Positions 44,726 through 53,835 of a stretch of 64,000 nt of DNA are shown here, piece by piece (position 1 is the first letter of the stretch; each line of letters starts with the position of its first letter). The position numbers and the translations under genes were made by a program. The notes below the pieces were generated by a model that saw nothing but the letters and a program-made list of their open reading frames with translations, was not told the origin of the DNA and made no database searches. The stretch is from positions 1 to 64,000 of the forward strand of contig NZ_CABFMN010000092.1 of NCBI RefSeq assembly GCF_901875635.1. The letters are read 5' to 3'. Origin of the DNA: Xylophilus ampelinus. Lineage in GTDB: Bacteria > Pseudomonadota > Gammaproteobacteria > Burkholderiales > Burkholderiaceae_C.

Positions 44726-45759
44726 TACTTCCTGGCCTCGCTCTTGGCGTCGTAGCGCTTCGACCATTCGGCGAGGATGCGCTCGCGGTTCACGGCCGAC
44801 TGCTCGAAGTTCATCTTGATCAGGCGCGATTCGTAGTCGGCCGGGATGTTCGCCAGCTTCGGCGCGACACCCGGTTGCGCGGTGATGGCGAAGTTCTTGC
44901 CGTAGAGCAGCATGGCGTCCTTGGACGAGGCCCAGTCGGCCAGCTTCTTGGCCGCATCCAGCTTCTTGGTGCCCTTGTAGATGGCGAAGCCCTCCAGGTC
45001 CCAGCCCAGGCCTTCCTTGGGGAACACCAGTTCGATCGGCGCGCCCTTGGCCTTGTTGGTGTGGCCACGGTATTCGAACGAGATGCCGGCCACGTACTCG
45101 CCAGCCGCCGCCATGTTGCAGGGTTTGGAGCCGGAGTGCGTGTACTGCCCGATGTTCTCGTGCAGCGCGTCCATGTATTTCCAGCCGCCGCCCTTGCCGT
45201 TGTCGTCGCCCCAGAGCTGCAGCCAGGCGGCCACGTCGAAGTAGCCAGTGCCAGAGGAGGCCGGGTTGGGCATGACGACCTGGCCCTTGAACTCGGGCTT
45301 GAGCAGGTCCTTCCAGGTGGTGGGCACGGAAATGTTCTTCTTCTTGGCCTCGACCGTGTTGAAGCACACCACGGCGCCGAACACGTCCATGCCGAACCAG
45401 GCCGGCGGCGACTTCTTGTCGCGGTACTGCGGCATGATCGCGTCAAGGTTCAGCGGCGCATAGGGTTCGAGCATGCCGTTCTTGTCGAACAGCGCCAGGC
45501 TCGAGGCGGCCACGCCCCAGATCGCGTCGGCCTGCGGGTTCGCCTTCTCGGCCAGCAGCTTGGCGGTGATGACGCCCGTGGAATCGCGCACCCACTTGAT
45601 GTCGATGGTGGGATTCACCTTGTTGAAAGCCTCCTGGTAGGCCTTGAGCTGATCGGTCTCCAGCGCGGTGTAGACCGTCAGCTGCGTCTTCTGCGCCAGC
45701 GCCGACGTTGCGCAAGCCAGGCCGATGAATGCGGCCACGATGTGTTTTGCGTACTGCAT
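44725..45759 (-). CDS. phnS: 2-aminoethylphosphonate ABC transporter substrate-binding protein
   Basis: A 344-residue periplasmic receptor of the iron(III)/AEP-binding family. ATG 45759 behind GAGGAG leads into a signal peptide (MQYAKHIVAAFIGLACATSA, then LAQ). Family sequence is visible as LTVYTALETDQLKAYQEAFN and MPNPASSGTGYFDVAAWLQL. It is the first gene of the leftward phosphonate operon, divergent from phnR. Confidence 0.9.
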   Translation of the reverse strand: MQYAKHIVAAFIGLACATSALAQKTQLTVYTALETDQLKAYQEAFNKVNPTIDIKWVRDSTGVITAKLLAEKANPQADAIWGVAASSLALFDKNGMLEPYAPLNLDAIMPQYRDKKSPPAWFGMDVFGAVVCFNTVEAKKKNISVPTTWKDLLKPEFKGQVVMPNPASSGTGYFDVAAWLQLWGDDNGKGGGWKYMDALHENIGQYTHSGSKPCNMAAAGEYVAGISFEYRGHTNKAKGAPIELVFPKEGLGWDLEGFAIYKGTKKLDAAKKLADWASSKDAMLLYGKNFAITAQPGVAPKLANIPADYESRLIKMNFEQSAVNRERILAEWSKRYDAKSEARK

Positions 45760-45864
45760 GAGCAACTCCTCATCGAAAAATGAAAGGCGAATGTGCCGGC
45801 GGGACAAGACATCCTCGTGACACATGCACCAAGCAAAATCGGGGCCTGCCCTGCTCGATCGTCA

Positions 45865-45890
45865 ATTGTCTTTTGCAGATCGTAGACAAT
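45865..45890. promoter_or_regulatory. inverted repeat in the phnS-phnR divergent promoter region
   Basis: ATTGTC (45865-45870) and GACAAT (45885-45890) flank 14 bases in the 158-bp gap between the divergent genes. It is a plausible operator for the adjacent GntR regulator. Exact promoters were not resolved. Confidence 0.5.
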
Positions 45891-45917
45891 CTTCATTCTG
45901 CCGCTTAGCATCCCGCC

Positions 45918-46652
45918 ATGCTCGCCAAGAAAATCTCGCCCCACCCCGTCATCGCACAGCTTCAGTGCAATTCGCTGGCGAATGTGGTGCAGACGGAGAT
46001 CGAACGCATGATCCTGGACGGTGAGCTGGCCTCCGGCGCCAAGCTCACCGAGTCCACCCTGGCCGACCAATTGGGCGTGTCGCGGGGCCCGGTGCGCGAA
46101 GCGTTTCGCATGCTCGAGGAAGCCGGCCTGGTGCGCACCGAGAAGAATCGCGGCGTGTTCGTGCGCGACGTCCCGATCGAGGAGGCGCTGGAGATCTTCG
46201 AAGTGCGTGCGGCGATGGACCTGTACGTCGGCCGCAAGGTGGCGCAGTCCGCCTCGGTGGCCCAGGTCCGCGAGCTGCGCCAGCTGGTCGACGCGATGGA
46301 CCAGGCCGTCAAGGCCGGCAATGCCCGCGACTACCACCGCTTCAACCTCTCGTTCCACGACCGGCTGCTCGAGCTGGCCGGCAATGCCAAGCTGCTGGCC
46401 ACCTACCGCAAGCTTGTCAATGAACTGTCGCTGTTCCGGCGCCAGAACCTGACCGGCGAATCGATGGCGGTGTACTCCCGAGAACACCGGCAGATCGTCA
46501 AGGCCATCGCGGCCGGCGACGCCGACGCCGCCGGCCAGGCGATGTACCAGCATGTGATGAACAGCCGGGAGCGTACGCTGCGCAACCACGCCGCGCGGCA
46601 GGCGGATACGTCCGAGGCGGCCGGCGCCGCGCCGCACGCGGTGACGGCCTGA
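45918..46652 (+). CDS. phnR: GntR/FCD-family regulator of phosphonate utilization
   Basis: A 244-residue FadR-subfamily regulator. The N-terminal winged HTH (GAKLTESTLADQLGVSRGPV, then REAFRMLEEAGLVRTEKNRG) precedes an FCD ligand domain with the metal-binding pattern (DYHRFNLSFHDRLLELAGN and SREHRQIVKAIAAGDADAA). By context it is the PhnR-type regulator of the divergent AEP operon. It heads a rightward group with the HD protein and the membrane protein. Confidence 0.9.
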   Translation: MLAKKISPHPVIAQLQCNSLANVVQTEIERMILDGELASGAKLTESTLADQLGVSRGPVREAFRMLEEAGLVRTEKNRGVFVRDVPIEEALEIFEVRAAMDLYVGRKVAQSASVAQVRELRQLVDAMDQAVKAGNARDYHRFNLSFHDRLLELAGNAKLLATYRKLVNELSLFRRQNLTGESMAVYSREHRQIVKAIAAGDADAAGQAMYQHVMNSRERTLRNHAARQADTSEAAGAAPHAVTA

Positions 46653-46665
46653 GGCACACACTGCC

Positions 46666-47223
46666 ATGGCGCTGACCCTGGACGACATCGCCGCGCTCTT
46701 CGAGCGCAAGGGTGCGGCGCAGTACAGCGGCGAGCCGGTCACCCAACTCGAGCACGCGCTTCAATGCGCTCTGCATGCCGAGCAGGCCGGTGCAGATGAC
46801 GAACTGGTCACGGCCGCCCTGCTCCACGATCTCGGCCACCTGCTCAACGACCAGGGCGAATCGCCGACGCTGCGGGGCATCGACGACCTGCACCAGTTCT
46901 ACGCCCTGCCCTTCCTGCGCGCGCTGTTCTCCGAGCGGGTGCTCGATGCGATCCGCTGGCATGTCGATGCCAAGCGCTACCTCTGCGCGTCGCGGCCGGA
47001 CTACGAGGCTTCGCTCTCGGAGGATTCGAAGCGGAGCCTGGCCTTGCAGGGCGGCGTCTTCTCGTCGGCCGACGCGCGCGCCTTCCTCGAACGGCCCCAT
47101 GCGCAGGATGCCGTTCGTGTGCGGTTGTGGGACGACGCGGCCAAGCAGGCAGGCCTGCCCACCCCGCCGTTGGCCCACTACCTGGCACGCGCCCGGCGCT
47201 GCGGCACGGGCGTGCCCGCATGA
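46666..47223 (+). CDS. phosphonate-locus HD-domain protein (PhnZ-like)
   Basis: A 185-residue HD-domain protein. The metal ligands are visible in QLEHALQCALHAEQ and TAALLHDLGHLL, with later His in IRWHVDAKRY. PhnZ is a diiron oxygenase that cleaves 2-amino-1-hydroxyethylphosphonate made by PhnY, and related HD proteins recur in phosphonate loci. No phnY is seen here. It starts 14 bp after phnR and its stop overlaps the next start (ATGA). Confidence 0.82.
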   Translation: MALTLDDIAALFERKGAAQYSGEPVTQLEHALQCALHAEQAGADDELVTAALLHDLGHLLNDQGESPTLRGIDDLHQFYALPFLRALFSERVLDAIRWHVDAKRYLCASRPDYEASLSEDSKRSLALQGGVFSSADARAFLERPHAQDAVRVRLWDDAAKQAGLPTPPLAHYLARARRCGTGVPA

Positions 47224-48089
47224 CGCTGACCGGACCGGTCGCGCTCGCGGTGCTCTTCGGTGCGCTGCTGCACGCGAGCTGGAACGCGCTCATCAAGTCG
47301 GCTACCGACAAGGAGCTGGACACGGCGCTGATCCACAGCATCGGCTTCTTCATCGCCTGTCCGCTGCTGCTGTTCACCGGGCTGCCGGCGGCGGCGTCCT
47401 GGCCCTACCTGCTGGCGTCGATGCTTGTGCACATCGGCTACTACGTCGCGCTGGCCGGCGCCTATCGGCATGGGGAACTCGGACTGACCTATCCCGTGAT
47501 GCGTGGCTGCGCGCCGCTCCTGGTCGCGTTGAGCAGCCATGCGCTGATCGGCGAATCGATTTCGCCGATGGCCTGGGCGGGTGTGGCCGCCGTATGCGCC
47601 GGCGTGGTGCTGCTGGGCCTGTCGCCCGCGAGCCTGCATGCCGCCGACGGGCACCGCGGCAAGGCGCTGCGCTTCGCGCTGTGCAACGCGGCCATCATCG
47701 CGGTCTACACCATCGTGGACGGCCTGGGGGTGCGCGCGTCGGGCGATGCGGCAGCGTACGTGGCGGCACTCTTCCTCTTCGACGGCGTGCCCTACCTGCT
47801 GCTGGTGCTGTGGCGCCGCGGGCCGCAAGGGCGCTCCGCTGCCTGGCGCTACATGGCGGGCCGCTGGCGCATCGCCTGCCTCGGCACGGTCGCTTCACTG
47901 GGCAGCTACGGCATCGCGCTATGGGCCATGACGCGCGCGCCGGTGGCGGTGGTGGCTGCACTGCGCGAGACCTCGGTGCTCTTCGCGGCGCTCATCGGCA
48001 CCTTGTGGCTCAAGGAGCGTTTCGGCCTGCAGCGTGCATTGGGCACCGGCGTGGTGGTCGCCGGTGTGATGGCGCTGCGATTCGGCTGA
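47220..48089 (+). CDS. phosphonate-utilization-associated DMT/EamA membrane protein
   Basis: A 289-residue protein with about ten hydrophobic helices in two EamA-like halves (LFGALLHASWNALIKSATDK at the start; LRETSVLFAALIGTLWLKER in the second half). ATG 47220 overlaps the HD gene. A DMT-type protein of this kind (TIGR03340) is a known companion of phosphonate genes, but its substrate is unestablished. It may export amine or phosphonate intermediates. Confidence 0.82.
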   Translation: MTLTGPVALAVLFGALLHASWNALIKSATDKELDTALIHSIGFFIACPLLLFTGLPAAASWPYLLASMLVHIGYYVALAGAYRHGELGLTYPVMRGCAPLLVALSSHALIGESISPMAWAGVAAVCAGVVLLGLSPASLHAADGHRGKALRFALCNAAIIAVYTIVDGLGVRASGDAAAYVAALFLFDGVPYLLLVLWRRGPQGRSAAWRYMAGRWRIACLGTVASLGSYGIALWAMTRAPVAVVAALRETSVLFAALIGTLWLKERFGLQRALGTGVVVAGVMALRFG

Positions 48090-48098
48090 GGCCGGCGT

Positions 48099-50453
48099 TC
48101 AGACCGTCCGGCCGAAGGGCCCGTCGGCGCCGACCTGCACCAGGTTGTCTTCGCTCGCCAATGGCTGGGGCGCCCGCTCGCCGTTGCCATTGGCCACGCA
48201 GTCGGCGTAGTAGCGCACGCTCCCATCCTCGTCCTCGAGCTCGACCAGGCCGTGGATGTCGGTCTCGAAGCCCGGGCACTTGGTGTTGAACTCGCGCGAG
48301 AACTTGAGGTAGTCGACGATCTTCTTGTTGAACACCTCGCCCGGGATCAGCAGCGGGATGCCTGGCGGGTACGGCGTGATGAGGCTGGTCGTGATACGGC
48401 CTTCGAGGTGGTCGATTTCGACGCGCTCGGTCTTGCGGTGGGCGATGTGCGCATAGGCGTCGCTGGGCTTCATCGCGGGCGTGAGGTCCGACAGGTACAT
48501 CTCGGTGGTCAGCCGGGCGATGTCGTACTCGGCGTACATCTTGTGCACGTGCTGGCACAGGTCGCGAAGGCCCATGCGCTCGTAGCGCTTGTGCTGCTGG
48601 CAGAACTCCGGAAGGATGCGCCACATGGGCTGGTTGCGCTCGTAGTCGTCCTTGAACTGCTGCAAGGCCGTGAGCAGCGTGTTCCAGCGGCCCTTGGTGA
48701 TGCCGATGGTGAACATGATGAAGAAGCTGTACAGGCCCGTCTTCTCCACGATGACGCCGTGTTCGGCCAGGAACTTGGTGACGATGCTGGCCGGAATGCC
48801 GCTCTCGGCGAAGTTGCCGTCCATGTCCAGCCCCGGCGTCACGATGGTCGACTTGATCGGGTCGAGCATGTTGAAGCCGTCCGCCAGCACACCGAAGCCG
48901 TGCCACTTGGCGTCACGGTCGTCGCCCTTGATGACCCAGTCGTCGGCCCGGCCGATGCCCTCCTCGGCGAGCTTGTCGGGGCCCCAGACCTTGAACCACC
49001 AATCGTTCTCGCCGAACTCGGCCTCGACCTGGCGCATCGCGCGGCGGAAGTCGAGCGCCTCGAGGATGCTCTCCTCTACCAGGGCCGTGCCGCCGGGCGG
49101 CTCCATCATCGCGGCCGCCACGTCGCAGCTGGCGATGATCGCGTACTGCGGCGAGGTGCTGGTATGCATCAGGAAGGCCTCGTTGAACAGGTGCCGGTCC
49201 AGCTTGCGGTGCTGCGAATCCTGCACCAGCACATGGCTGGCCTGGCTGATGCCCGCCAGCAGCTTGTGCGTGGACTGGGTCGAGAACACCAGCGTTTCCT
49301 GCGGCCGCGCCCGCTTCTTGCCCATGGCATGGTACGGGCCGTAGAAGGGATGGAAGGCCGCGTGCGGCAGCCAGGCCTCGTCGAAGTGCAGCGTGTCGAC
49401 GTACCCGTCCACGGCCTTCTTGATCGTCTCGGTGTTGTAGACCACGCCGTCGTAGGTCGATTGGGTGAGCGTGAGGATGCGCGGCTTGACCGTGTCGGCG
49501 TCGACGCCCTTGAGCAGCGGGTTGGCGCGGATCTTGGCCTTGATCGACTCCACGTCGAACTCCTGCCGCGGGATGGGCCCGATGATGCCGAAGTGGTTGC
49601 GCGTGGGCTTGAGGAAGACCGGGATCGCACCGGTCATGATGATGGCGTGCAGGTTGGACTTGTGGCAGTTGCGGTCCACGACCACCACATCGCCCGGCGC
49701 CACCGTGTGGTGCCATACCATCTTGTTGCTGGTGCTGGTACCGTTGGTGACGAAGAAGCAGTGGTCGGCATTGAAGATGCGCGCCGCATTGCGCTCGCTT
49801 TCGGCCACCGGGCCGGTGTGGTCGAGCAGCTGCCCGAGCTCCTCGACTGCATTGCACACGTCCGCGCGCAGCATGTTCTCGCCGAAGAACTGGTGGAACA
49901 TCTGGCCCACGGGGCTTTTCAGGAACGCGACGCCGCCCGAATGGCCGGGGCAATGCCAGGAATAGGAGCCGTCTTCTGCATAGTCCAGCAGCGCCTTGAA
50001 GAACGGTGGCTGCACACCCTCCAGGTAGCTCTTGGCCTCGCGGATGATGTGGCGGGCCACGAACTCCGGCGTGTCCTCGAACATGTGGATGAAGCCGTGC
50101 AGCTCGCGCAGGATGTCGTTGGGCAGGTGGCGCGAAGTCTTCGTCTCACCGTAGATGTAGATCGGGACGTCGGTGTTCTTGCGGCGCACCTCGTCGATGA
50201 AGGTGCGCAGGTTGAGCACGGCCGGATCCATGTCGGGCCCGCCGCTGAACTCCTCGTCGTCGATCGACAGGATGAAGGCGCTGGCCCGGCTCTGCTGTTG
50301 GGCGAACTGCGACAGGTCGCCGTAGCTGGTCACGCCCAGGACCTCGAACCCTTCCGTCTCGATGGCCTGCGCCAGCGCACGGATGCCCAGGCCCGAGGTG
50401 TTCTCGGAGCGGAAGTCCTCGTCGATGATGACGATGGGGAAGCGGAATTTCAT
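48099..50453 (-). CDS. Orn/Lys/Arg decarboxylase, fold type I with wing domain
   Basis: A 784-residue PLP-dependent basic amino acid decarboxylase. It has a CheY-like wing domain (residues 1-130, VIIDEDFRSENTSGLGIRAL), then the catalytic core with VVVDRNCHKSNLHAIIMTG, LHFDEAWLPHAAF and the PLP Lys in STQSTHKLLAGISQAS. The C-terminal domain follows. Length fits the inducible arginine or lysine decarboxylases; the substrate cannot be decided by eye. It is convergent with the phosphonate group, only nine bases from the DMT gene end. Confidence 0.92.
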   Translation of the reverse strand: MKFRFPIVIIDEDFRSENTSGLGIRALAQAIETEGFEVLGVTSYGDLSQFAQQQSRASAFILSIDDEEFSGGPDMDPAVLNLRTFIDEVRRKNTDVPIYIYGETKTSRHLPNDILRELHGFIHMFEDTPEFVARHIIREAKSYLEGVQPPFFKALLDYAEDGSYSWHCPGHSGGVAFLKSPVGQMFHQFFGENMLRADVCNAVEELGQLLDHTGPVAESERNAARIFNADHCFFVTNGTSTSNKMVWHHTVAPGDVVVVDRNCHKSNLHAIIMTGAIPVFLKPTRNHFGIIGPIPRQEFDVESIKAKIRANPLLKGVDADTVKPRILTLTQSTYDGVVYNTETIKKAVDGYVDTLHFDEAWLPHAAFHPFYGPYHAMGKKRARPQETLVFSTQSTHKLLAGISQASHVLVQDSQHRKLDRHLFNEAFLMHTSTSPQYAIIASCDVAAAMMEPPGGTALVEESILEALDFRRAMRQVEAEFGENDWWFKVWGPDKLAEEGIGRADDWVIKGDDRDAKWHGFGVLADGFNMLDPIKSTIVTPGLDMDGNFAESGIPASIVTKFLAEHGVIVEKTGLYSFFIMFTIGITKGRWNTLLTALQQFKDDYERNQPMWRILPEFCQQHKRYERMGLRDLCQHVHKMYAEYDIARLTTEMYLSDLTPAMKPSDAYAHIAHRKTERVEIDHLEGRITTSLITPYPPGIPLLIPGEVFNKKIVDYLKFSREFNTKCPGFETDIHGLVELEDEDGSVRYYADCVANGNGERAPQPLASEDNLVQVGADGPFGRTV

Positions 50454-50569
50454 GGGCGCTGGCTCCGGTCGGGCGTGCGAATAAAGGCGCGAAGTGTAAG
50501 GAATTCAAATGAACGGGGCATGGTGCCGATGCCCCAGAATCGGGGCCCGTCCGAGAGAGAGGAGATGAG

Positions 50570-50992
50570 ATGGCGAATTCAACCCTGTGGTGGCTGCTGG
50601 CTGGTGCGGCTGTGGCGCTCGAACTGCTCTCGGGCACCGTCTACCTGCTGCTGATCGGGATCGCCTTCGCGGCGGCCGCGGTGTCCGCTCACCTGGGCTT
50701 CGCCATCACGGTACAGCTCCTGGTGGCCGCGGTCGTCGGTGTGGGTGCCGTGGTGGCGTGGTACCTCACCCACCGCGGGGCGCCGGTCGTGCCCAGCGAA
50801 GCCAGCCGCGACCTCAACCTCGATGTGGGCGAAAGCGTGCATGTGGAAGCCTGGAACCCCGACGGCACCGCCACCGTGCGGCATCGCGGCGCCCAATGGA
50901 CCGTGATCGTCCGGCCCGGCGCCATGCCGGTGGCCGGCCTGAACCGAATCGTCGAAGTGGTGGGCAACCGCCTCGTCGTCGAGAAGATCTGA
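50570..50992 (+). CDS. NfeD family membrane protein
   Basis: A 140-residue short NfeD protein. Two to three N-terminal helices (WWLLAGAAVALELLSGTVYL, LLVAAVVGVGAVVAWYL) precede a C-terminal OB-fold domain (LDVGESVHVEAWNPDGTATV then RHRGAQW). ATG 50570 follows GAGAGGAGATGAG. NfeD proteins pair with SPFH/stomatin proteins in membrane microdomains, and the next gene is one. Confidence 0.92.
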   Translation: MANSTLWWLLAGAAVALELLSGTVYLLLIGIAFAAAAVSAHLGFAITVQLLVAAVVGVGAVVAWYLTHRGAPVVPSEASRDLNLDVGESVHVEAWNPDGTATVRHRGAQWTVIVRPGAMPVAGLNRIVEVVGNRLVVEKI

Positions 50993-51015
50993 ATCAACAA
51001 AGCAAAGGAAGAGTC

Positions 51016-51942
51016 ATGGAAGTCGCAGCCGTCATCCTCGTCATCGCGGTGATCTTCATCTGGCAATCGATCAAATTCGTGCCGCAGCAGAACGCCTGGG
51101 TGCGCGAGCGCCTGGGCAAATACCACGGCACCATGACGCCGGGCCCCAACTTCCTCATCCCCTTCATCGACAAGGTGGCCTACAAGCACAGCCTGAAGGA
51201 AATCCCGCTCGACGTGCCGAGCCAGATCTGCATCACGCGCGATAACACGCAGTTGCAGGTCGACGGCATCCTGTACTTCCAGGTGACGGATCCGATGCGG
51301 GCCAGCTACGGCTCCTCCAACTACATCGTGGCCGTGACGCAGCTGGCGCAGACCTCGCTGCGCAGCGTGATCGGCAAGCTGGAACTCGACAAGACCTTCG
51401 AGGAGCGCGACATCATCAATGCCCAGGTGGTCGCGGCCATCGACGAGGCCGCGCTCAACTGGGGCGTGAAGGTGCTGCGCTACGAGATCAAGGACCTGAC
51501 GCCGCCCAAGGAGATCCTGCAGGCCATGCAGCGCCAGATCACGGCCGAGCGCGAGAAGCGCGCGCTGATCGCTGCCTCCGAAGGCCGCCGCCAGGAGCAG
51601 ATCAACATCGCCACCGGCGAGCGGGAGGCCTTCATTGCGCGCTCCGAAGGCGAGAAGCAGGCCGCCATCAACAACGCACAGGGCGAGGCGGCGGCGATCA
51701 CCGCGGTGGCCGACGCGACGGCCGGCGCCATCGAACGCGTGGCTGCGGCCATCCGTCAGCCGGGGGGCGAACAGGCGGTGCAGCTCAAGGTTGCAGAACG
51801 GGCCGTGGATGCCTACGGCAAGGTCGCAGCCGACGCCACCACCACGCTCATCGTGCCCAGCACCATGACGGAGACGGCCTCGCTCATCGCCTCGGCCATG
51901 CGCATGGTGCAGGCCGGCAAGACAGGCCCTTCGGCAGGCTAG
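51016..51942 (+). CDS. SPFH/stomatin-like membrane protein (QmcA type)
   Basis: A 308-residue stomatin/prohibitin family protein. ATG 51016 behind AAGGAAGAG. One N-terminal helix (AAVILVIAVIFIWQSIKFVP), then the SPFH domain (VRERLGKYHGTMTPGPNFLI, PSQICITRDNTQLQVDGIL) and a coiled coil rich in Glu/Ala/Arg (AEREKRALIAASEGRRQEQI). It probably forms an oligomeric membrane scaffold with NfeD and modulates membrane proteases. It is 23 bp downstream of nfeD. Confidence 0.94.
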   Translation: MEVAAVILVIAVIFIWQSIKFVPQQNAWVRERLGKYHGTMTPGPNFLIPFIDKVAYKHSLKEIPLDVPSQICITRDNTQLQVDGILYFQVTDPMRASYGSSNYIVAVTQLAQTSLRSVIGKLELDKTFEERDIINAQVVAAIDEAALNWGVKVLRYEIKDLTPPKEILQAMQRQITAEREKRALIAASEGRRQEQINIATGEREAFIARSEGEKQAAINNAQGEAAAITAVADATAGAIERVAAAIRQPGGEQAVQLKVAERAVDAYGKVAADATTTLIVPSTMTETASLIASAMRMVQAGKTGPSAG

Positions 51943-51958
51943 AATAGAGGGCTCACCT

Positions 51959-52049
51959 GGAGCGGTGGATGAGTGGTTTAAGTCGCACGCCTGGAAAGCG
52001 TGTGTGGGTTAATAGCCCACCGCGGGTTCGAATCCCGCCTGCTCCGCCA
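51959..52049 (+). tRNA. tRNA-Ser (anticodon GGA)
   Basis: The acceptor stem GGAGCGG pairs with CTGCTCC, with an encoded CCA end. The anticodon stem CACGC/GCGTG encloses loop CTGGAAA, giving anticodon GGA. A long variable arm (TGTGGGTTAATAGCCCACC) is typical of class II tRNA-Ser, and the T-loop GTTCGAATC is present. It starts 16 bp after the SPFH stop and is followed by a terminator. Confidence 0.97.
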
Positions 52050-52063
52050 GGACACACATGAAA

Positions 52064-52094
52064 AAACGGGCCTCGGGGGCCCGTTTCTTTTTTT
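52064..52094 (+). terminator. rho-independent terminator after tRNA-Ser
   Basis: AAACGGGCC, loop, GGCCCGTTT, then CTTTTTTT, 15 bp past the tRNA. Confidence 0.93.
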
Positions 52095-52125
52095 ATGATC
52101 GCGCCGCATGTGCGGTCGAGAGTGT

Positions 52126-52314
52126 TCAGTAGAGCGTCTCCGCCCTCACTGCTGGGCGCAGCGCCCCCTCATGCCGGGCAACGGCCGGCCCCTCGACGGA
52201 CACCAGCAGGCTCAGCAGGCACAAAGCAAAGCAGGCAAGCAGACCCAGCGGGCCGACGCTCAAAAGGATCCCGATGGACAACAGGGCACTGGACAGCAAC
52301 AGAACGGTTCTCAT
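52126..52314 (-). CDS. possible small membrane protein
   Basis: About 62 residues from ATG 52314 with two hydrophobic stretches (VLLLSSALLSIGILLSVGPL and LLACFALCLLSLLVS) and a short polar tail. It has no family resemblance and no convincing ribosome-binding site. It is otherwise the only coding candidate in the roughly 350 bp between the tRNA terminator and the LivJ-type gene terminator. Confidence 0.35.
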   Translation of the reverse strand: MRTVLLLSSALLSIGILLSVGPLGLLACFALCLLSLLVSVEGPAVARHEGALRPAVRAETLY

Positions 52315-52444
52315 GGCACGGCTGGAATGTTGATCTTGTGACCAGCATATGAAGGCGCCGGACACCGCGCAATTCATCGAAAGTATTCAGCGGGTTTTCC
52401 CTTCGCGGGTATTCCCAAGCATGCGCCTTTTGGCGGCGCCCACG

Positions 52445-52469
52445 AAAAAGGGGACCCGAAGGTCCCCTT
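52445..52469 (-). terminator. rho-independent terminator after the LivJ-type gene
   Basis: AAGGGGACC, loop, GGTCCCCTT with T-tract on the minus strand, 25 bp past the stop. Confidence 0.92.
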
Positions 52470-52493
52470 GCTGGGTGTTCGTTCGTGCTCCGA

Positions 52494-53705
52494 TCAGCGA
52501 ACGACGGCGATCTGCGTGCGCTGGCCGCCCTTGTAGGTGTACAGCGTCAGGGCACCGTTCTTGATGTCGCCCTTCTCGTCGAAGGCGATGGGGCCGGTCA
52601 CGCCCTTGTAGTTGGTCTTGCCGACTTCCGGCAGGTACTTGGCCGGATCGGACGAACCGGCGCGGACCATCGAGTCGGCCAGAACGTTGACCGCGTCGTA
52701 CACGTACGGCGCATAGATCTGCACGTCGACGCCGTTCTTGGCCTTGAAGTCGGCCTTGAACTTGTCGAGCGGCGCCTTGAAGTCACCGTCGACGCCGCCG
52801 GCTTCGGCGCACACCACCATGTCTTCGCCGATGGCGTCGCCAGCCAGCTTGGCCAGTTCACCGGTGCACAGGCCGTCGCCGCCCATGAACTTGACGTTCA
52901 GGCCCAGTTGCTTGACCTGCTTGAGCATCGGGCCGCCGACCGCATCCATGCCGCCGAAGAACAGGATGTCGGGCTTGGCACCCTTGAGCTTGGTCAGGAT
53001 GGCGTTGAAGTCGGTCGACTTGTCGGTCGTGAACTCGTGGCCGACGATCGTGCCGCCGGCGGCCTTGGCAGCCTTCTCGAATTCCTCGGCGACGCCCTGG
53101 CCGTAGGCCGTGCGGTCGTCGATCACCGCGATGTTCTTGCCCTTGAGGGTCTCGACGGCGTACTTGCCGAGCGTGCCGCCCAGCTGGGTGTCGTCAGCCA
53201 CCACGCGGAAGGCCGTCTTGAAGCCCTGGCGGGTGTACTTGGGGTTAGTGGCGGAGGGCGAAATCTGTGGAATGCCCGCATCGCTGTAAAGCTTCGATGC
53301 CGGGATGGTCGTGCCCGAGTTCAGGTGGCCGACCACGCCGTTGACCTTTTCGTCGACCAGCTTCTGGGCGACGGCGGTGCCCTGCTTCGGATCGCCGGCA
53401 TCGTCTTCGGCCACCAACTCGAACTTGGCGACCTTGTCACCGATCTTCAGCTGCTTGGCATTGAGGTCCTCGATGGCCATCTTCGCGCCGAGTTCGTTGT
53501 CCTTGCCGAGGTGGGCGATCGCGCCGCTGGTCGGGCCGACATGGCCGATCTTCACGACGAGGGTGTCGGCGGCAGGAGGTGCTGCAGGGGCGGGTGCTGC
53601 GGCGGTGGGCGCGGGGGCCGCAGCAGGAGCGGCGGCTTCTTCTTTCTTGCCGCAAGCCACCACCGAGAGAGCAGCCAGTGCGACCGCAGTCCATTTCAAT
53701 TGCAT
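52494..53705 (-). CDS. branched-chain amino acid-type ABC substrate-binding protein (LivJ family)
   Basis: A 403-residue family-6 periplasmic receptor from ATG 53705. The N-terminus is a lipoprotein-like signal (MQLKWTAVALAALSVVAC), followed by an Ala/Pro-rich linker (residues 22-47). The receptor domain then shows IGHVGPTSGAIAHLGKDNEL, GVVGHLNSGTTIPASKLYSD and AVIDDRTAYGQGVAEEF. The Ala/Pro linker with lipid anchor is unusual for LivJ proteins. No permease or ATPase genes are adjacent, so the partner transporter is elsewhere. Confidence 0.92.
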   Translation of the reverse strand: MQLKWTAVALAALSVVACGKKEEAAAPAAAPAPTAAAPAPAAPPAADTLVVKIGHVGPTSGAIAHLGKDNELGAKMAIEDLNAKQLKIGDKVAKFELVAEDDAGDPKQGTAVAQKLVDEKVNGVVGHLNSGTTIPASKLYSDAGIPQISPSATNPKYTRQGFKTAFRVVADDTQLGGTLGKYAVETLKGKNIAVIDDRTAYGQGVAEEFEKAAKAAGGTIVGHEFTTDKSTDFNAILTKLKGAKPDILFFGGMDAVGGPMLKQVKQLGLNVKFMGGDGLCTGELAKLAGDAIGEDMVVCAEAGGVDGDFKAPLDKFKADFKAKNGVDVQIYAPYVYDAVNVLADSMVRAGSSDPAKYLPEVGKTNYKGVTGPIAFDEKGDIKNGALTLYTYKGGQRTQIAVVR

Positions 53706-53835
53706 GAGAAACCTCCAGAACATGAGGAATAGAAGTTGATAAACCGGTCGTTCGATCCGGGGTGCCGGCATGGAGCAAAAACCGCGCCGGCGCCACGAAC
53801 CGCAGCACCCTCGCGCCATCGACCCGCGGCGCAGT

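Noticed and set aside
51959..52049. tRNA-Ser as an island attachment site
   Set aside because: No integrase, repeated tRNA 3' end or foreign-looking genes follow it; a native terminator lies immediately downstream.
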